Origin: Bacteroidota bacterium
Lineage (GTDB): Bacteria; Bacteroidota; Bacteroidia; Bacteroidales; JAAUTT01
DNA length: 64,000 bases
Assembly: GCA_030706405.1 (NCBI GenBank)
Contig: JAUZOO010000003.1
Span: 372,001-436,000 of the forward strand
Direction of reading: 5' to 3'
Below are positions 8,365 to 20,032 of this stretch, one piece after another; position 1 is the first letter of the stretch, and each line of letters opens with the position of its first letter. The position numbers were made by a program, and so were the translations under genes. The notes beneath the pieces are model-generated. The model was not told where the DNA came from. It searched no databases and saw nothing but the letters and a program-made list of their open reading frames with translations.

Positions 8365-9777
8365 TTATTGATATTCCCAGGCTATTAAAAACTGTTGCTT
8401 CCCTTTTCGGTTTACATCTTCAATCTCTGCTGACTGAATAAGATATTCGGGTTGTTGCTGGGATCTTTCCATTTGAAGAGCTTTTCTTGTCAACTTGTTA
8501 ATAAAGCAGCTCCAGCCCTCTTGGTTTGTTTTCAGTTTCCACAGCTGACTATCCAGATTGAGCGAATCTGCCAAAACTACTTTAGCTTCTTCATTCTTAG
8601 CGTCGAGAAACTTGCCTGACTCCTGATTCTTTATCCGCACATAGCCTTCTTTGTCTTCAGATAATATCCACTTAAGAGTTTGCAACTTATAACTAAGCCC
8701 CTTATAACCAATGGTTCCATCTGGCTGTGGTGATAAATAATTATCGGATAGACGATATTTAATGCGACAATACTGAGGGGAATTTATCTTTGTTGTAAAA
8801 GTTCCTTTTATGCAATTTACACTCAGAGAGCTCACCCAGTTTACTTCGAGTGTGGTGTCGTTTTTAAATATTATGGGTAGGAATACATAGGAAGAATTGG
8901 GGTATTCTGCCGGATCCCAACGATCGGCAACATAAAGATATGATGTTGACTGCGCCCCCTCTATCGGCAAAATACAAGTTGGCTGGGTATCAAACGTTGT
9001 TGGCGAACCAAAATTATGGAACAAAGACCAAGGCCCTGCCATCGAACGGGAATAAGCATATTTTCCCTGATTGGGTTTCCATCCGGTACAATACGAAGTC
9101 ATCATCAGGTAATAATCGCCTTTCTTTACTACAGCCGGAGCTTCACGCATGGCTCCAGGCCACAAGGTGGCTATTTTCGATTTAACATGAAGATAGTCTG
9201 GAGTCAACTCATAAACATTCATATCAAGGTTATTCCGCGTTGTAGAAATAAAATAAGCTTTTCCGTCGCTGTCCTTAAACAGGTTACAATCCCTCGACAT
9301 ATTATCTTCGGGCCGAAAACTTCCCAGATAAGTATAAGGCCCCTCAATATTTACCGACGAGGCTACGGCACAACGTGCTACACTATAATCACGACGAAGC
9401 TCGTAATGCATCCACATCACAAACATTTTAGTTTCTTCATTATAAATAACCTTGGGACGTTCAATATTGGCACTCTCCAGTTCGGGAGCCGAGTTACGAG
9501 AGAGAAGGTTTCCTCTAAACTCCCAATTGATCAGATCTAACGAACGATAACAAGCTACCAGATTATTATTCTGGCGGTTCTCGCCAATCCAATAATAACA
9601 ACCTCCTGATTTTAAAAAGCCTCCACCATGAGCATGGACCTTATTCCCTTGTGTGTCGGTAAAAATTGTACCGTTTAAGAGCATATTCTTAACAGGCATA
9701 TTAATAGCCGATTGGCTATATCCATAAAACCCATAACAACTAAACAACAAAAACAAAACTCCCTTTATTATTTTCAT
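8365..9777 (-). CDS. GH43-family exo-beta-1,3-galactanase-like protein
   Basis: 470 residues with a signal peptide ending near YGYSQ. The N-terminal propeller starts NKVHAHGGGFLKSGGCYYWI, the pattern of GH43 subfamilies that include exo-beta-1,3-galactanases. These lack the usual catalytic-base Asp of the DP motif, and it is absent here too. SRDCNLFKDSDGKAYF and MREAPAVVKKGDYYLMMTS hold the remaining Asp and the acid Glu. The last ~130 residues (about 340-470: GYVRIKNQESGKFLD, QLWKL, TRKALQMER) look like a ricin-B-type beta-trefoil carbohydrate-binding region. The expected role is stepwise removal of galactose from the beta-1,3-galactan backbone, bypassing side chains. Subfamily assignment is by eye. 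Confidence 0.8.
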   Translation of the reverse strand: MKIIKGVLFLLFSCYGFYGYSQSAINMPVKNMLLNGTIFTDTQGNKVHAHGGGFLKSGGCYYWIGENRQNNNLVACYRSLDLINWEFRGNLLSRNSAPELESANIERPKVIYNEETKMFVMWMHYELRRDYSVARCAVASSVNIEGPYTYLGSFRPEDNMSRDCNLFKDSDGKAYFISTTRNNLDMNVYELTPDYLHVKSKIATLWPGAMREAPAVVKKGDYYLMMTSYCTGWKPNQGKYAYSRSMAGPWSLFHNFGSPTTFDTQPTCILPIEGAQSTSYLYVADRWDPAEYPNSSYVFLPIIFKNDTTLEVNWVSSLSVNCIKGTFTTKINSPQYCRIKYRLSDNYLSPQPDGTIGYKGLSYKLQTLKWILSEDKEGYVRIKNQESGKFLDAKNEEAKVVLADSLNLDSQLWKLKTNQEGWSCFINKLTRKALQMERSQQQPEYLIQSAEIEDVNRKGKQQFLIAWEYQ

Positions 9778-9818
9778 TTATAACAAATTATATATATCCA
9801 AAATTTAAAGTAGGGAAA

Positions 9819-9830
9819 CCCGGACAGGGG
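9819..9830. repeat. Inverted repeat arm A flanking the GH16 lipoprotein gene
   Basis: CCCGGACAGGGG just downstream of the stop of the GH16 lipoprotein gene. Its exact 12-base reverse complement is at 10672-10683, just upstream of the same gene. The arms are too far apart for a terminator. They could pair in the mRNA around the GH16 cistron or mark an inserted cassette. Confidence 0.6.
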
Positions 9831-9840
9831 GATTAGGGTA

Positions 9841-10635
9841 TTAATATGCTTTAGTTCTTCCTACATATATATTTTTTGCCTTTAAATAAGTAGTATATGT
9901 AGGCCCGGGCGTTCCGGAAGAACCTTCCATCTGGTAATCAATAATAATCCACATAGGTTTACCTACAAAATTGGCTTTATGTACCGCTTTCCAAACGCCA
10001 TCGATATAATAATGTATGTTGATGTTGACTGAATCCGTTTTGGAAATCCAAACCCGGTAGTTATGCCAGCTTCCTGGCGATGAAACGGCAGTTACCTGAG
10101 ATGAAACATCTGAAGAGGTGCGGAAGGTATTCTGCCAACAATTGGAATTTCCTTTAAATTCCATGATATCACTTTCCGGAGGCCAAGTCCAGGCTCCGGT
10201 AAGCCAAAATGCAGGCCATGTACCTTTTACCGAAGAACACTGAAAATCGCCTTTTACTTCCCAATTAGGATATTGGTCATTCACCAATACCTTGGTTTTG
10301 GCATATACTGTGCCCGAATAGTAATGAATAGTTCCCTGCCCACTCACTGGCTCAGATTTACAAACCAATACATTACCACTCTCAAGGTAAATGTATGAAT
10401 GATCGGTAGAACTGCCCACCATCCTGGCCGAGCCATTATGTGTTGAGCCCCAAGGATACAGGTAATTCCATGAGGAATCAAATGCAGTATAACTGCTAAA
10501 TGAATTCCCATCAATTACCGTTTCCCAGGATTTTAACCTCGAAACATTATCAGTCGGAGCAACTTTTTCGTTCTGGCTACAGGACATTGCCATTAACGTA
10601 ATAAGGATAAACAAAATAACATTTAAGTTTTTCAT
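9841..10635 (-). CDS. GH16 endo-beta-galactanase/glucanase-type lipoprotein
   Basis: 264 residues from the ATG at 10635. A longer frame to 10692 would place 19 unrelated residues before the signal and is rejected. The lipobox LMAMSC (Cys19) predicts an outer-membrane or surface lipoprotein. The GH16 active-site strand is WPPESDIMEFKG: Glu154 nucleophile, Asp156, Glu159 acid/base. It is the ExDxxE form with Ser at position two. The surrounding jelly-roll motifs (GTWPAFWLTGAW, SWHNYRVWI) are present. In this locus endo-beta-1,3-galactanase is the likely activity, but GH16 also holds laminarinases, agarases and others, so the substrate is inference. It lies 53 bp after a second GH16 gene. Confidence 0.82.
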   Translation of the reverse strand: MKNLNVILFILITLMAMSCSQNEKVAPTDNVSRLKSWETVIDGNSFSSYTAFDSSWNYLYPWGSTHNGSARMVGSSTDHSYIYLESGNVLVCKSEPVSGQGTIHYYSGTVYAKTKVLVNDQYPNWEVKGDFQCSSVKGTWPAFWLTGAWTWPPESDIMEFKGNSNCWQNTFRTSSDVSSQVTAVSSPGSWHNYRVWISKTDSVNINIHYYIDGVWKAVHKANFVGKPMWIIIDYQMEGSSGTPGPTYTTYLKAKNIYVGRTKAY

Positions 10636-10671
10636 AAATTGATATTTAAAAGTTGATAAATAAGGAATTAT

Positions 10672-10683
10672 CCCCTGTCCGGG
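10672..10683. repeat. Inverted repeat arm B flanking the GH16 lipoprotein gene
   Basis: CCCCTGTCCGGG, the exact reverse complement of 9819-9830, in the gap between the two GH16 genes. With arm A it brackets the 795-bp GH16 lipoprotein gene. Confidence 0.6.
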
Positions 10684-10688
10684 CAATA

Positions 10689-12155
10689 TCATTTAACGAA
10701 AATTTTTTTAGACTGTAACAACTTACGACTATCATACACAGTAAATAAATAAATGCCGGGAGCTAGTCCTTCGGGAACCATCAATGCATAAGGTTCATCT
10801 TTAATGGCATTCTTCAGATCGTATGAGCGAATCACTTTTCCTTCCATAGAAACAAGTTTAGCCGAAGGGGCTTTCAGATTATCCCGGATGTCGATATTCC
10901 ACTGATTGCCTTTGGGTGAAGGATAAAGCTTAAACCTATCCTTTTTAGAAAGTTCATCTACCGCATTGGGGCCAAGTTTTGTAAATGTAAAATCGTCAAT
11001 AAATGCAGTAGTATTTCCTTCGGTTTTCTTCACATAAACTTTGGCTGTTGTTTGATTTGCTCCGGTTGAAAATGTCAATGATTTCTGTTCAAAAGTCCCG
11101 GTAGTATAACTTGTAGAGATTTCCGTTCCGCCGAAATCCTTAACGCCCATCACCAACTTACCGGGTGCATAGGCCAGACGTCCAAAAGCGCTTATGGTAT
11201 AGGTTGTATTGGATTCAACTTCAACAGTTTGTTCGGCTGTGGCTGTATTATCATCAAAACGCAATGAATATTTTCCACTATTAACAATAGCATCAGTTAT
11301 CAGAGCGTTTGTCGTTTTCCAGGGAAGACTGCTCCCGCGTTCAAAACCAGGATTAAGGATTCCGTTTGCCTTCCAAACCTTAACCCAATCGCACTGGTAC
11401 GAACATGGGAAAACGGCATCAGCCGGAGGATCTCCAGCCCATCCACCAACAGCAAGGTTTATAATAATGTACATATTTTTAGCTTGGACAATTTCGGTAG
11501 GTTTGTAATAGGAATTCAGCACCTGCCCGTCAAAATAGTACACCATATAATCAGGAGTCCATTCCACTCCGTAAGTATGAAAATCGGCCGATTTATCTGG
11601 TCCCCAGCTATCTCCTCCAAACGATTTTTCCTGCGTCCAATCAGCTCCGTAGTGATAATAATAATGGTGCATGGTTCGTTCTTTATTAACTTCCAGAATA
11701 TCAATCTCCGGAGGCCATTCGCCGGTTTTGTTTAATGTCCAGAAAGCTGGCCACGTACCTAATGTCGATGGCATTTTAAACCGCCCTTCAATGTAACCGT
11801 AAGTAACTTCCATCTTTCCTTTACTATGAATTGCTCCAGAAGTGTAATCGTAGGAGAGATAGCCAAAAGTTCCATCGGTTTTGCCCCATGGATCCCAAAT
11901 AGTACGCTCGTGCTTGGCAACGAGCGACAATATTCCGTCTTTAACTTTAACCTGACTAGCTTGCATGTTAGCCCGATGATTGTGAAGCGTTCCCCATGGA
12001 TAATTATAACTCCATTTGGAAAAATCGAGGGTGTCGCCATTAAAATTATCTTCAAAGAATAATTTCCATTCGCCGGACACTCCCCCGGGCTGGGCAAAAG
12101 ACATCAAAGGCAATAGAATTACTGCCAATGATAAAAAAAAAATTTTCATCATCAT
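10689..12155 (-). CDS. GH16 glycosidase with binding module and T9SS sorting domain
   Basis: 488 residues. Signal peptide (to about residue 21), GH16 catalytic domain (about 28-264) with GEWPPEIDILEVN giving Glu150, Asp152 and Glu155, then a beta-sandwich of CBM4/9-like character (about 267-395: NPGFERG, TAFIDDFTF). The last ~75 residues form a Por-type sorting domain (FKLYPSPKGNQWNIDI, SMEGKVIRSYDL, GIYLFTVYD, KKIFVK). The protein should cross the outer membrane by the type IX system and be surface-attached or released. It differs from the neighbouring GH16, which is a lipoprotein, so the pair may act on the polymer at different sites. The likely reaction is endo-cleavage of a beta-linked backbone, proposed as beta-1,3-galactan from context. 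Confidence 0.87.
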   Translation of the reverse strand: MMMKIFFLSLAVILLPLMSFAQPGGVSGEWKLFFEDNFNGDTLDFSKWSYNYPWGTLHNHRANMQASQVKVKDGILSLVAKHERTIWDPWGKTDGTFGYLSYDYTSGAIHSKGKMEVTYGYIEGRFKMPSTLGTWPAFWTLNKTGEWPPEIDILEVNKERTMHHYYYHYGADWTQEKSFGGDSWGPDKSADFHTYGVEWTPDYMVYYFDGQVLNSYYKPTEIVQAKNMYIIINLAVGGWAGDPPADAVFPCSYQCDWVKVWKANGILNPGFERGSSLPWKTTNALITDAIVNSGKYSLRFDDNTATAEQTVEVESNTTYTISAFGRLAYAPGKLVMGVKDFGGTEISTSYTTGTFEQKSLTFSTGANQTTAKVYVKKTEGNTTAFIDDFTFTKLGPNAVDELSKKDRFKLYPSPKGNQWNIDIRDNLKAPSAKLVSMEGKVIRSYDLKNAIKDEPYALMVPEGLAPGIYLFTVYDSRKLLQSKKIFVK

Positions 12156-12181
12156 TATAGGTTGTTAGCAATAGAAGAAGA

Positions 12182-12205
12182 CCGGGAAGACAAAACGCTT
12201 CCCGG
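12182..12205 (-). other. Intercistronic hairpin between GH154 and GH16 genes
   Basis: Perfect 8-bp stem CCGGGAAG / CTTCCCGG with an 8-base loop, 23 bases after the GH154 stop. No T-run follows on the minus strand, so it is read as an mRNA processing or stability hairpin rather than a terminator. Confidence 0.55.
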
Positions 12206-12227
12206 CAAGGTTGTTTAGTTATTTAAA

Positions 12228-13454
12228 TTAATGAAGATCCAGAGCATGATCGGCTTTGGCATTTTGTCCCGACCATATTTTAACGGCCGACCAAGGCTCT
12301 GCCGGGGCTGTCCAAAATTCGTCCGTATCGGGCAATCCAAGAGGCAGGAAGATGGTCGTGCACATATACAGACTTCCGGTAGTGATATAGAAATCGGCAA
12401 GGTCGGATTGCTCACCACACAGGCCGATATTTAACCAGCCGTCGTTGGAAAAGGTGCCGGATAGAGAAAGCGTCTTTTTAATGACAGCAGCAAGCGCCTC
12501 CCTCACTTGTGCAGGCTTTAACGATTCGGGAAGACTTTTTCTCAACGCCATATCTGCCAAATGCTGAAATGCCCCTCCACGGTAAACGATCGACCTACCG
12601 GTTGCCGGGAATGAACCGTCGGCATTAATAAGTTTTTCCTGAATTTCCGCATAACGCTTATTGATTTTATCAAGCTTGGGGATAAATTGCTTATAGTTTT
12701 CATTTTTCTGAAAAACGATATTCATAATCGAGCTCAGGTAAGGCTGAATTACATAACTATTATAATAATCGAGATGAAAATTCATACCATCCGAAAACAT
12801 TCCATCGCCAGTGTACCAGTGCTGCATGAACTCCCTTACCCCAAATTCAATACGCATGGCATCGTAGTCCATATCATATTTGCAGAAGAAAGCTTCAACC
12901 ATTCCCGAAAAGAGGAGCCAGTTGGTATAAACAGGCATCGTTGAACGCGATAATTTCAAAGCTGTTATCACCTGCTCACGCACAGTCTTGTCGAGATGCT
13001 CCCACAACCAGGGACAACGCACTAAGCCCAGCGCAAAAAATGAAGCATCGACCAGAGGTTGCCCGCCAGTCCATTGAAGATAATCCTTAGCCGCCGGATT
13101 AACCGCGTTAGCAACAGCCTTTAATGTCCATTCGCGGTATTGGTTTCGCAGAGCTACTTCCTCTTTCGAGCCACCTTCGATATTCAACCACGGGCCAATT
13201 CCGCAAAGAGTACGGCCAAAAGCTTCGAGATAAGCTACTTTAGAACGATGCTCTTTGTTATCAATAGTCTTTGATAAGGCTACTGGCATTTTCGCCTTCA
13301 ACTGATCTGTTGACAGGTTATAAATGACCGGACGTGCAACTTTATCCATGTAAGCAAGCCACACCTTACGGTTCACAGACGAAGCACCTGTCCCATCCTG
13401 AGCATTTATAGTTACGGCGATGAACGAGAGCAGTAAAACAAATAATGATTTCAT
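12228..13454 (-). CDS. DUF2264 / GH154-type exo-beta-glucuronidase candidate
   Basis: 408 residues from the ATG at 13454 (MKSLFVLLLSFIAVTINAQ, a clean signal peptide); the extra 12 codons upstream are discarded. Features of DUF2264 proteins are seen: RSKVAYLEAFGRTLCGIGPWL, WTGGQPLVDASFFALGLVR, YTGDGMFSDG..FHLDYYNSYVIQP and FSNDGWLNIGLCGEQ. To my knowledge this family is now CAZy GH154, with an exo-beta-D-glucuronidase described from arabinogalactan loci of Bacteroides. It would remove terminal glucuronate from beta-1,6-galactan side chains in the periplasm. It lies between GH2 and GH16 in the enzyme block. The family call is strong, the activity moderate. Confidence 0.8.
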   Translation of the reverse strand: MKSLFVLLLSFIAVTINAQDGTGASSVNRKVWLAYMDKVARPVIYNLSTDQLKAKMPVALSKTIDNKEHRSKVAYLEAFGRTLCGIGPWLNIEGGSKEEVALRNQYREWTLKAVANAVNPAAKDYLQWTGGQPLVDASFFALGLVRCPWLWEHLDKTVREQVITALKLSRSTMPVYTNWLLFSGMVEAFFCKYDMDYDAMRIEFGVREFMQHWYTGDGMFSDGMNFHLDYYNSYVIQPYLSSIMNIVFQKNENYKQFIPKLDKINKRYAEIQEKLINADGSFPATGRSIVYRGGAFQHLADMALRKSLPESLKPAQVREALAAVIKKTLSLSGTFSNDGWLNIGLCGEQSDLADFYITTGSLYMCTTIFLPLGLPDTDEFWTAPAEPWSAVKIWSGQNAKADHALDLH

Positions 13455-13542
13455 AACTAAAAGATTAAAAACTAAGGTTTTAAAAAACAACCTCCCCTAC
13501 CCTTCCTTTATTTAAGAAAATTCTACGGGGAAGTGTAATCCG

Positions 13543-16680
<3,138 letters not shown>

Positions 16681-16779
16681 TTATATATTTGTTTAATTTA
16701 TTCTTCAAAAGCAGCCCCCGATTTATAAATAGCCCATAACAGGGGCCGACACTACCAACCAAACTACTACTAAACATTA

Positions 16780-18360
16780 TCAAAAACTGACGCCAATTGA
16801 CATCTTACCAGAGAACGACTCCTTCCCCCAAAAATCGTAACGACAATCTTTATCAACCAGAACACCTGCTCCGATACAGGGAGAACGTCTTTTTAACTTA
16901 AAAACTTTAGTTTTGCTCATGCCCGCTCTATCAACAGGAGGCTGTGACACAAACCCGGGATCGGAATATAGAGGTTTAAGATCTTCGGGCAGATTCTGCT
17001 GATATCCATAATACAGGTTATGATCGAAAACATTATTCAGGCTCTGTCCCCACACATGCTTCACTTGATTTTCTGAAAGAAAAATATTATTTGCAAATGA
17101 GGTACTGTCGGACCATCCGCCCCAGTTGGTAAAATTTAGAAAGGAATTATCGGTGGAATCCGTCTTCTCCTCCATCACATAAATCGTATTATTATAAAAC
17201 TTTGTATTCTTCACAGGACCAGCAATGTGGACAACAGGTGAAAAAATTCCGGCATGAGTGCGAGCCTTACGAACGCCATCGTTAACACTTATATTATAAC
17301 GAATTACAGAACCAATATTTCCAACACTCGACGATGGCTTTGCTCCGCCGTCATTACAAACCAGCAGAAACCCGCCTTCGTTGTCGTGACTGTAATTATA
17401 TTGAATGATCGTATTACGGCAATTCCAGTCCGCATCAAACCCTTGTCCATCCCAGGGAGCTTTGTGTCCGCTCACCTCATTGTACTGAATGAGGGTATTA
17501 TCACAGCTCCAGGGCCAAATGCCGGCAGCCGCCTCGCCTAAAGGTAATAATCGCGAAAAATTACGCAAAACGTTATGCTCTATAATGGCACCGTCGCACC
17601 CAATGGGAACAATGCCGTCCCCGGGAATTTCTTCGATGATATTCTTACGGATAACGACGTTACGATTCGGATGCCAATCGGCTCGTGACCAATATCCGCC
17701 AAAAGTTATCCCGTTACGTTCACACCTGCATATTGTACAACCTTCGATAAGCAGACCATCGAAAACCGAAACAACCGAATTTCCTTCGTTATGAATAAGG
17801 ATAGCCGCACCTCCACCCAGTTTCTTTATAAGAGATCCATTAACATCGTGAATATCCAGATTACGGAGTACAATGGAATGAGCCGTGCCAAAATTGGAAA
17901 TCCGAACCAAGACCCCAACCCTTTTGGCTTGTCGTTCCGGGCCTTTATTCGAAATATCCAGATTCTCGATTTGGCAATATTCGGTGTTTGCTAAAAGCAA
18001 TGCTGAGAGTTCGGTTCCATTCCCTATAATCTGAGGTTTAGCTCCTCTTCCATACGAGCTTACTATTATCGGATAATTTTTACTGCCTGTACCGCTGAGG
18101 CTAAATTGCCCCGTATATGATGTCCCGGTTTTAAACAAGATTTTGTTTCCAGGCTTAAAAGTTGAGCCATTTACTTTGGCTATGGTTTTCCAGGCTTTAT
18201 CAGGCGAATGCCCGTTGTTTAAATCATTCCCTCGCTGGCTATCAACATAATATACCAACGAATCCATCAAAGCAAAAGAAGTATTAATGTTCAGGGCACT
18301 AGCCCCAACAACACACATCATTATTTTTATATACCCTTTAATAAATACCAATTTTCTCAT
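16780..18360 (-). CDS. Right-handed beta-helix protein, possible lyase or glycosidase
   Basis: 526 residues from the ATG at 18360 (MRKLVFIKGYIKI); an upstream extension to 18399 lacks signal-peptide character. After the signal comes YYVDSQRGNDLNNGHSPDKA, the opening of many PbH1-repeat proteins. Repeated rungs follow (NTEYCQIENLDISN, FDGLLIEGCTICRCERNGI, NVVIRKNIIEEIPGDGI, NTIIQYNYSHDNEGG). This fold is used by pectate lyases, polygalacturonases and several uronate-acting enzymes. No family-specific catalytic motif was recognised. The locus encodes a GH88, which needs unsaturated uronate, and this is the only protein here with a fold seen in lyases, so a lyase role is possible but unproven. 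The C-terminus (RRSPCIGAGVLVDKD) is the usual end of such helices. Confidence 0.7.
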   Translation of the reverse strand: MRKLVFIKGYIKIMMCVVGASALNINTSFALMDSLVYYVDSQRGNDLNNGHSPDKAWKTIAKVNGSTFKPGNKILFKTGTSYTGQFSLSGTGSKNYPIIVSSYGRGAKPQIIGNGTELSALLLANTEYCQIENLDISNKGPERQAKRVGVLVRISNFGTAHSIVLRNLDIHDVNGSLIKKLGGGAAILIHNEGNSVVSVFDGLLIEGCTICRCERNGITFGGYWSRADWHPNRNVVIRKNIIEEIPGDGIVPIGCDGAIIEHNVLRNFSRLLPLGEAAAGIWPWSCDNTLIQYNEVSGHKAPWDGQGFDADWNCRNTIIQYNYSHDNEGGFLLVCNDGGAKPSSSVGNIGSVIRYNISVNDGVRKARTHAGIFSPVVHIAGPVKNTKFYNNTIYVMEEKTDSTDNSFLNFTNWGGWSDSTSFANNIFLSENQVKHVWGQSLNNVFDHNLYYGYQQNLPEDLKPLYSDPGFVSQPPVDRAGMSKTKVFKLKRRSPCIGAGVLVDKDCRYDFWGKESFSGKMSIGVSF

Positions 18361-18511
18361 AAAAAGGTTTATTCTTGTAAGGGGCAGCAATCCTATCAAT
18401 CTGCCACCTATATTAATTACGACTAAACATCATTTTACCCCATAATCCTTTCTTACTTTTATCTAAAAAGAAATTCTAATCGGGTAAATTTTATTCTAAA
18501 CGAAGCTCCTT

Positions 18512-20029
18512 TTACTCTTTAACAGGCGAATAGCCTGCTGGCTTCGGAGGTTCCAGAGCCTGCTTTTCAAAATCGCGGATATTAATATTTACAGGCGTCT
18601 TTATCAGCTCCGGCACATTGTATGATTTATAAAGAGATTGATAATACAACGGATCTTCCTGTGGCAATAAAAACGGCTTATAAGCTTTTCCATTCTTATC
18701 GAAATACGCGAAATACGGACGGGTATATGACCCATCGATTCTGCGACTGCTAAAAACAAACCAACGTCCGTTCGAGGACCAGGTATGATAGCTTTCAACA
18801 TCGTTGCTGTTTACAGCATCAAGTCGCGACAACTGACGGATTTGAAGGTTCATCAGGTATAAATCGCTGCTTTTATGCCAAATGGAAAAGTTGCCATAGT
18901 CGGACAGACAAAAAAGCAAAAATTTACCATCGGGCGAGATCCGCGGAAACGAAGCGCTTTTATTTAGTTTCAAAGCATTTACAACCGTATCTACCGCGCC
19001 AAACTTACGCGATTTCGGATCGAATGCAATACGGAGTATATTGTATTTCAAATCGGTGTATTGTTCGCTAATATCAAAACCTCTAAGTTTATCGGTTTTA
19101 GGGCGATCGGTAGGACAACGAGCGCTACAGAAATACAAGTACCGTCCATCGGGCGACCATGCCGGAAATGTTTCGAAATATTTATTGGACTGGATAATTG
19201 GTGTTATCTGATTTTTATCCACATCATAGAGAACAAGATCGGACTGAACGTCGAGAACTTCAATTTTTTCGGTGCTTCGGGCATGGAACAACTGCCCTAT
19301 CTCGTTTACCGAAAAAGCTATAAGGTTTTGAGTTGGATGCCATGCGGGGTAAACACCGGGCGACATTGCTCCGGACGTTTTGGTATTAATTTTAGTAACC
19401 TTGTTTCCGCTAACCACTAAGGTTCCGCCATTTCTTTTTCCCCGAAGGTGTATCAACATATTTTGAGGGCTGTTCATCTGAAATGAGTGGCAGTTCATAC
19501 ACTCACCCTGAGTAAGGTTGTTGTTTAAAACCGACTTTTCTTCAAAATTTTCCAAGCAACGCTGATAAATGCCCATTTTTTGCCAGTTTACATACAATGG
19601 CTCAATGAGCCGGTAAACCAGGTAACCGTCAATAGGCTCGTCTGCTATCGAATTTTCGATGGTTTTATATTTTTTCCAGTTACCACCTTTTTTTACAAAA
19701 ATGTCAATAAATAATGGTTTCCCCCTATTCTCCGAAAGTAATGTTTTCCAGTCCTTTTCCGGAATTTGAATCGTCTTATCTCCTGAAATTACAATAGGCT
19801 TGCCTTTTGCTGAAGAAATCTTTACCTGGTAATCATCGGCATCTTCTTCAATCAAAAAGTTAAGCGGAGCAATATTGTAAGGAACAGTTACCGAAGTATA
19901 ATCAGGACGTATGGAAGGAAGACCGTCAACCGAAATAAAGTGATCGATTGTTTTGGGTTTACAGCTGGTTACCAAAGCTATAAAACAAAATAATGCCGCC
20001 TTATAATATTGAAAATGAGCAATACGCAT
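18512..20029 (-). CDS. Beta-propeller (PD40/TolB-like) lipoprotein with a haem-c motif
   Basis: 505 residues. Lipobox VTSC (Cys23). Residues about 30-170 form an N-terminal beta-rich region. Then ECMNCHSF gives a single CxxCH haem-c attachment motif (Cys177, Cys180, His181). The remainder carries TolB/PD40-type propeller repeats: VYPAWHPTQNLIAFSV, TFPAWSPDGRYLYFCSAR, SFPRISPDGKFLLFCLS, SYHTWSSNGRWFVFSSRR. It ends 3 bp before the polytopic membrane protein gene begins to be read in the opposite order (that gene is upstream), so the two are almost certainly co-translated. I know of no defined function. The combination suggests a surface or periplasmic lipoprotein that binds haem covalently and works with the membrane partner within the PUL. 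Confidence 0.75.
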   Translation of the reverse strand: MRIAHFQYYKAALFCFIALVTSCKPKTIDHFISVDGLPSIRPDYTSVTVPYNIAPLNFLIEEDADDYQVKISSAKGKPIVISGDKTIQIPEKDWKTLLSENRGKPLFIDIFVKKGGNWKKYKTIENSIADEPIDGYLVYRLIEPLYVNWQKMGIYQRCLENFEEKSVLNNNLTQGECMNCHSFQMNSPQNMLIHLRGKRNGGTLVVSGNKVTKINTKTSGAMSPGVYPAWHPTQNLIAFSVNEIGQLFHARSTEKIEVLDVQSDLVLYDVDKNQITPIIQSNKYFETFPAWSPDGRYLYFCSARCPTDRPKTDKLRGFDISEQYTDLKYNILRIAFDPKSRKFGAVDTVVNALKLNKSASFPRISPDGKFLLFCLSDYGNFSIWHKSSDLYLMNLQIRQLSRLDAVNSNDVESYHTWSSNGRWFVFSSRRIDGSYTRPYFAYFDKNGKAYKPFLLPQEDPLYYQSLYKSYNVPELIKTPVNINIRDFEKQALEPPKPAGYSPVKE

Positions 20030-20032
20030 ATC

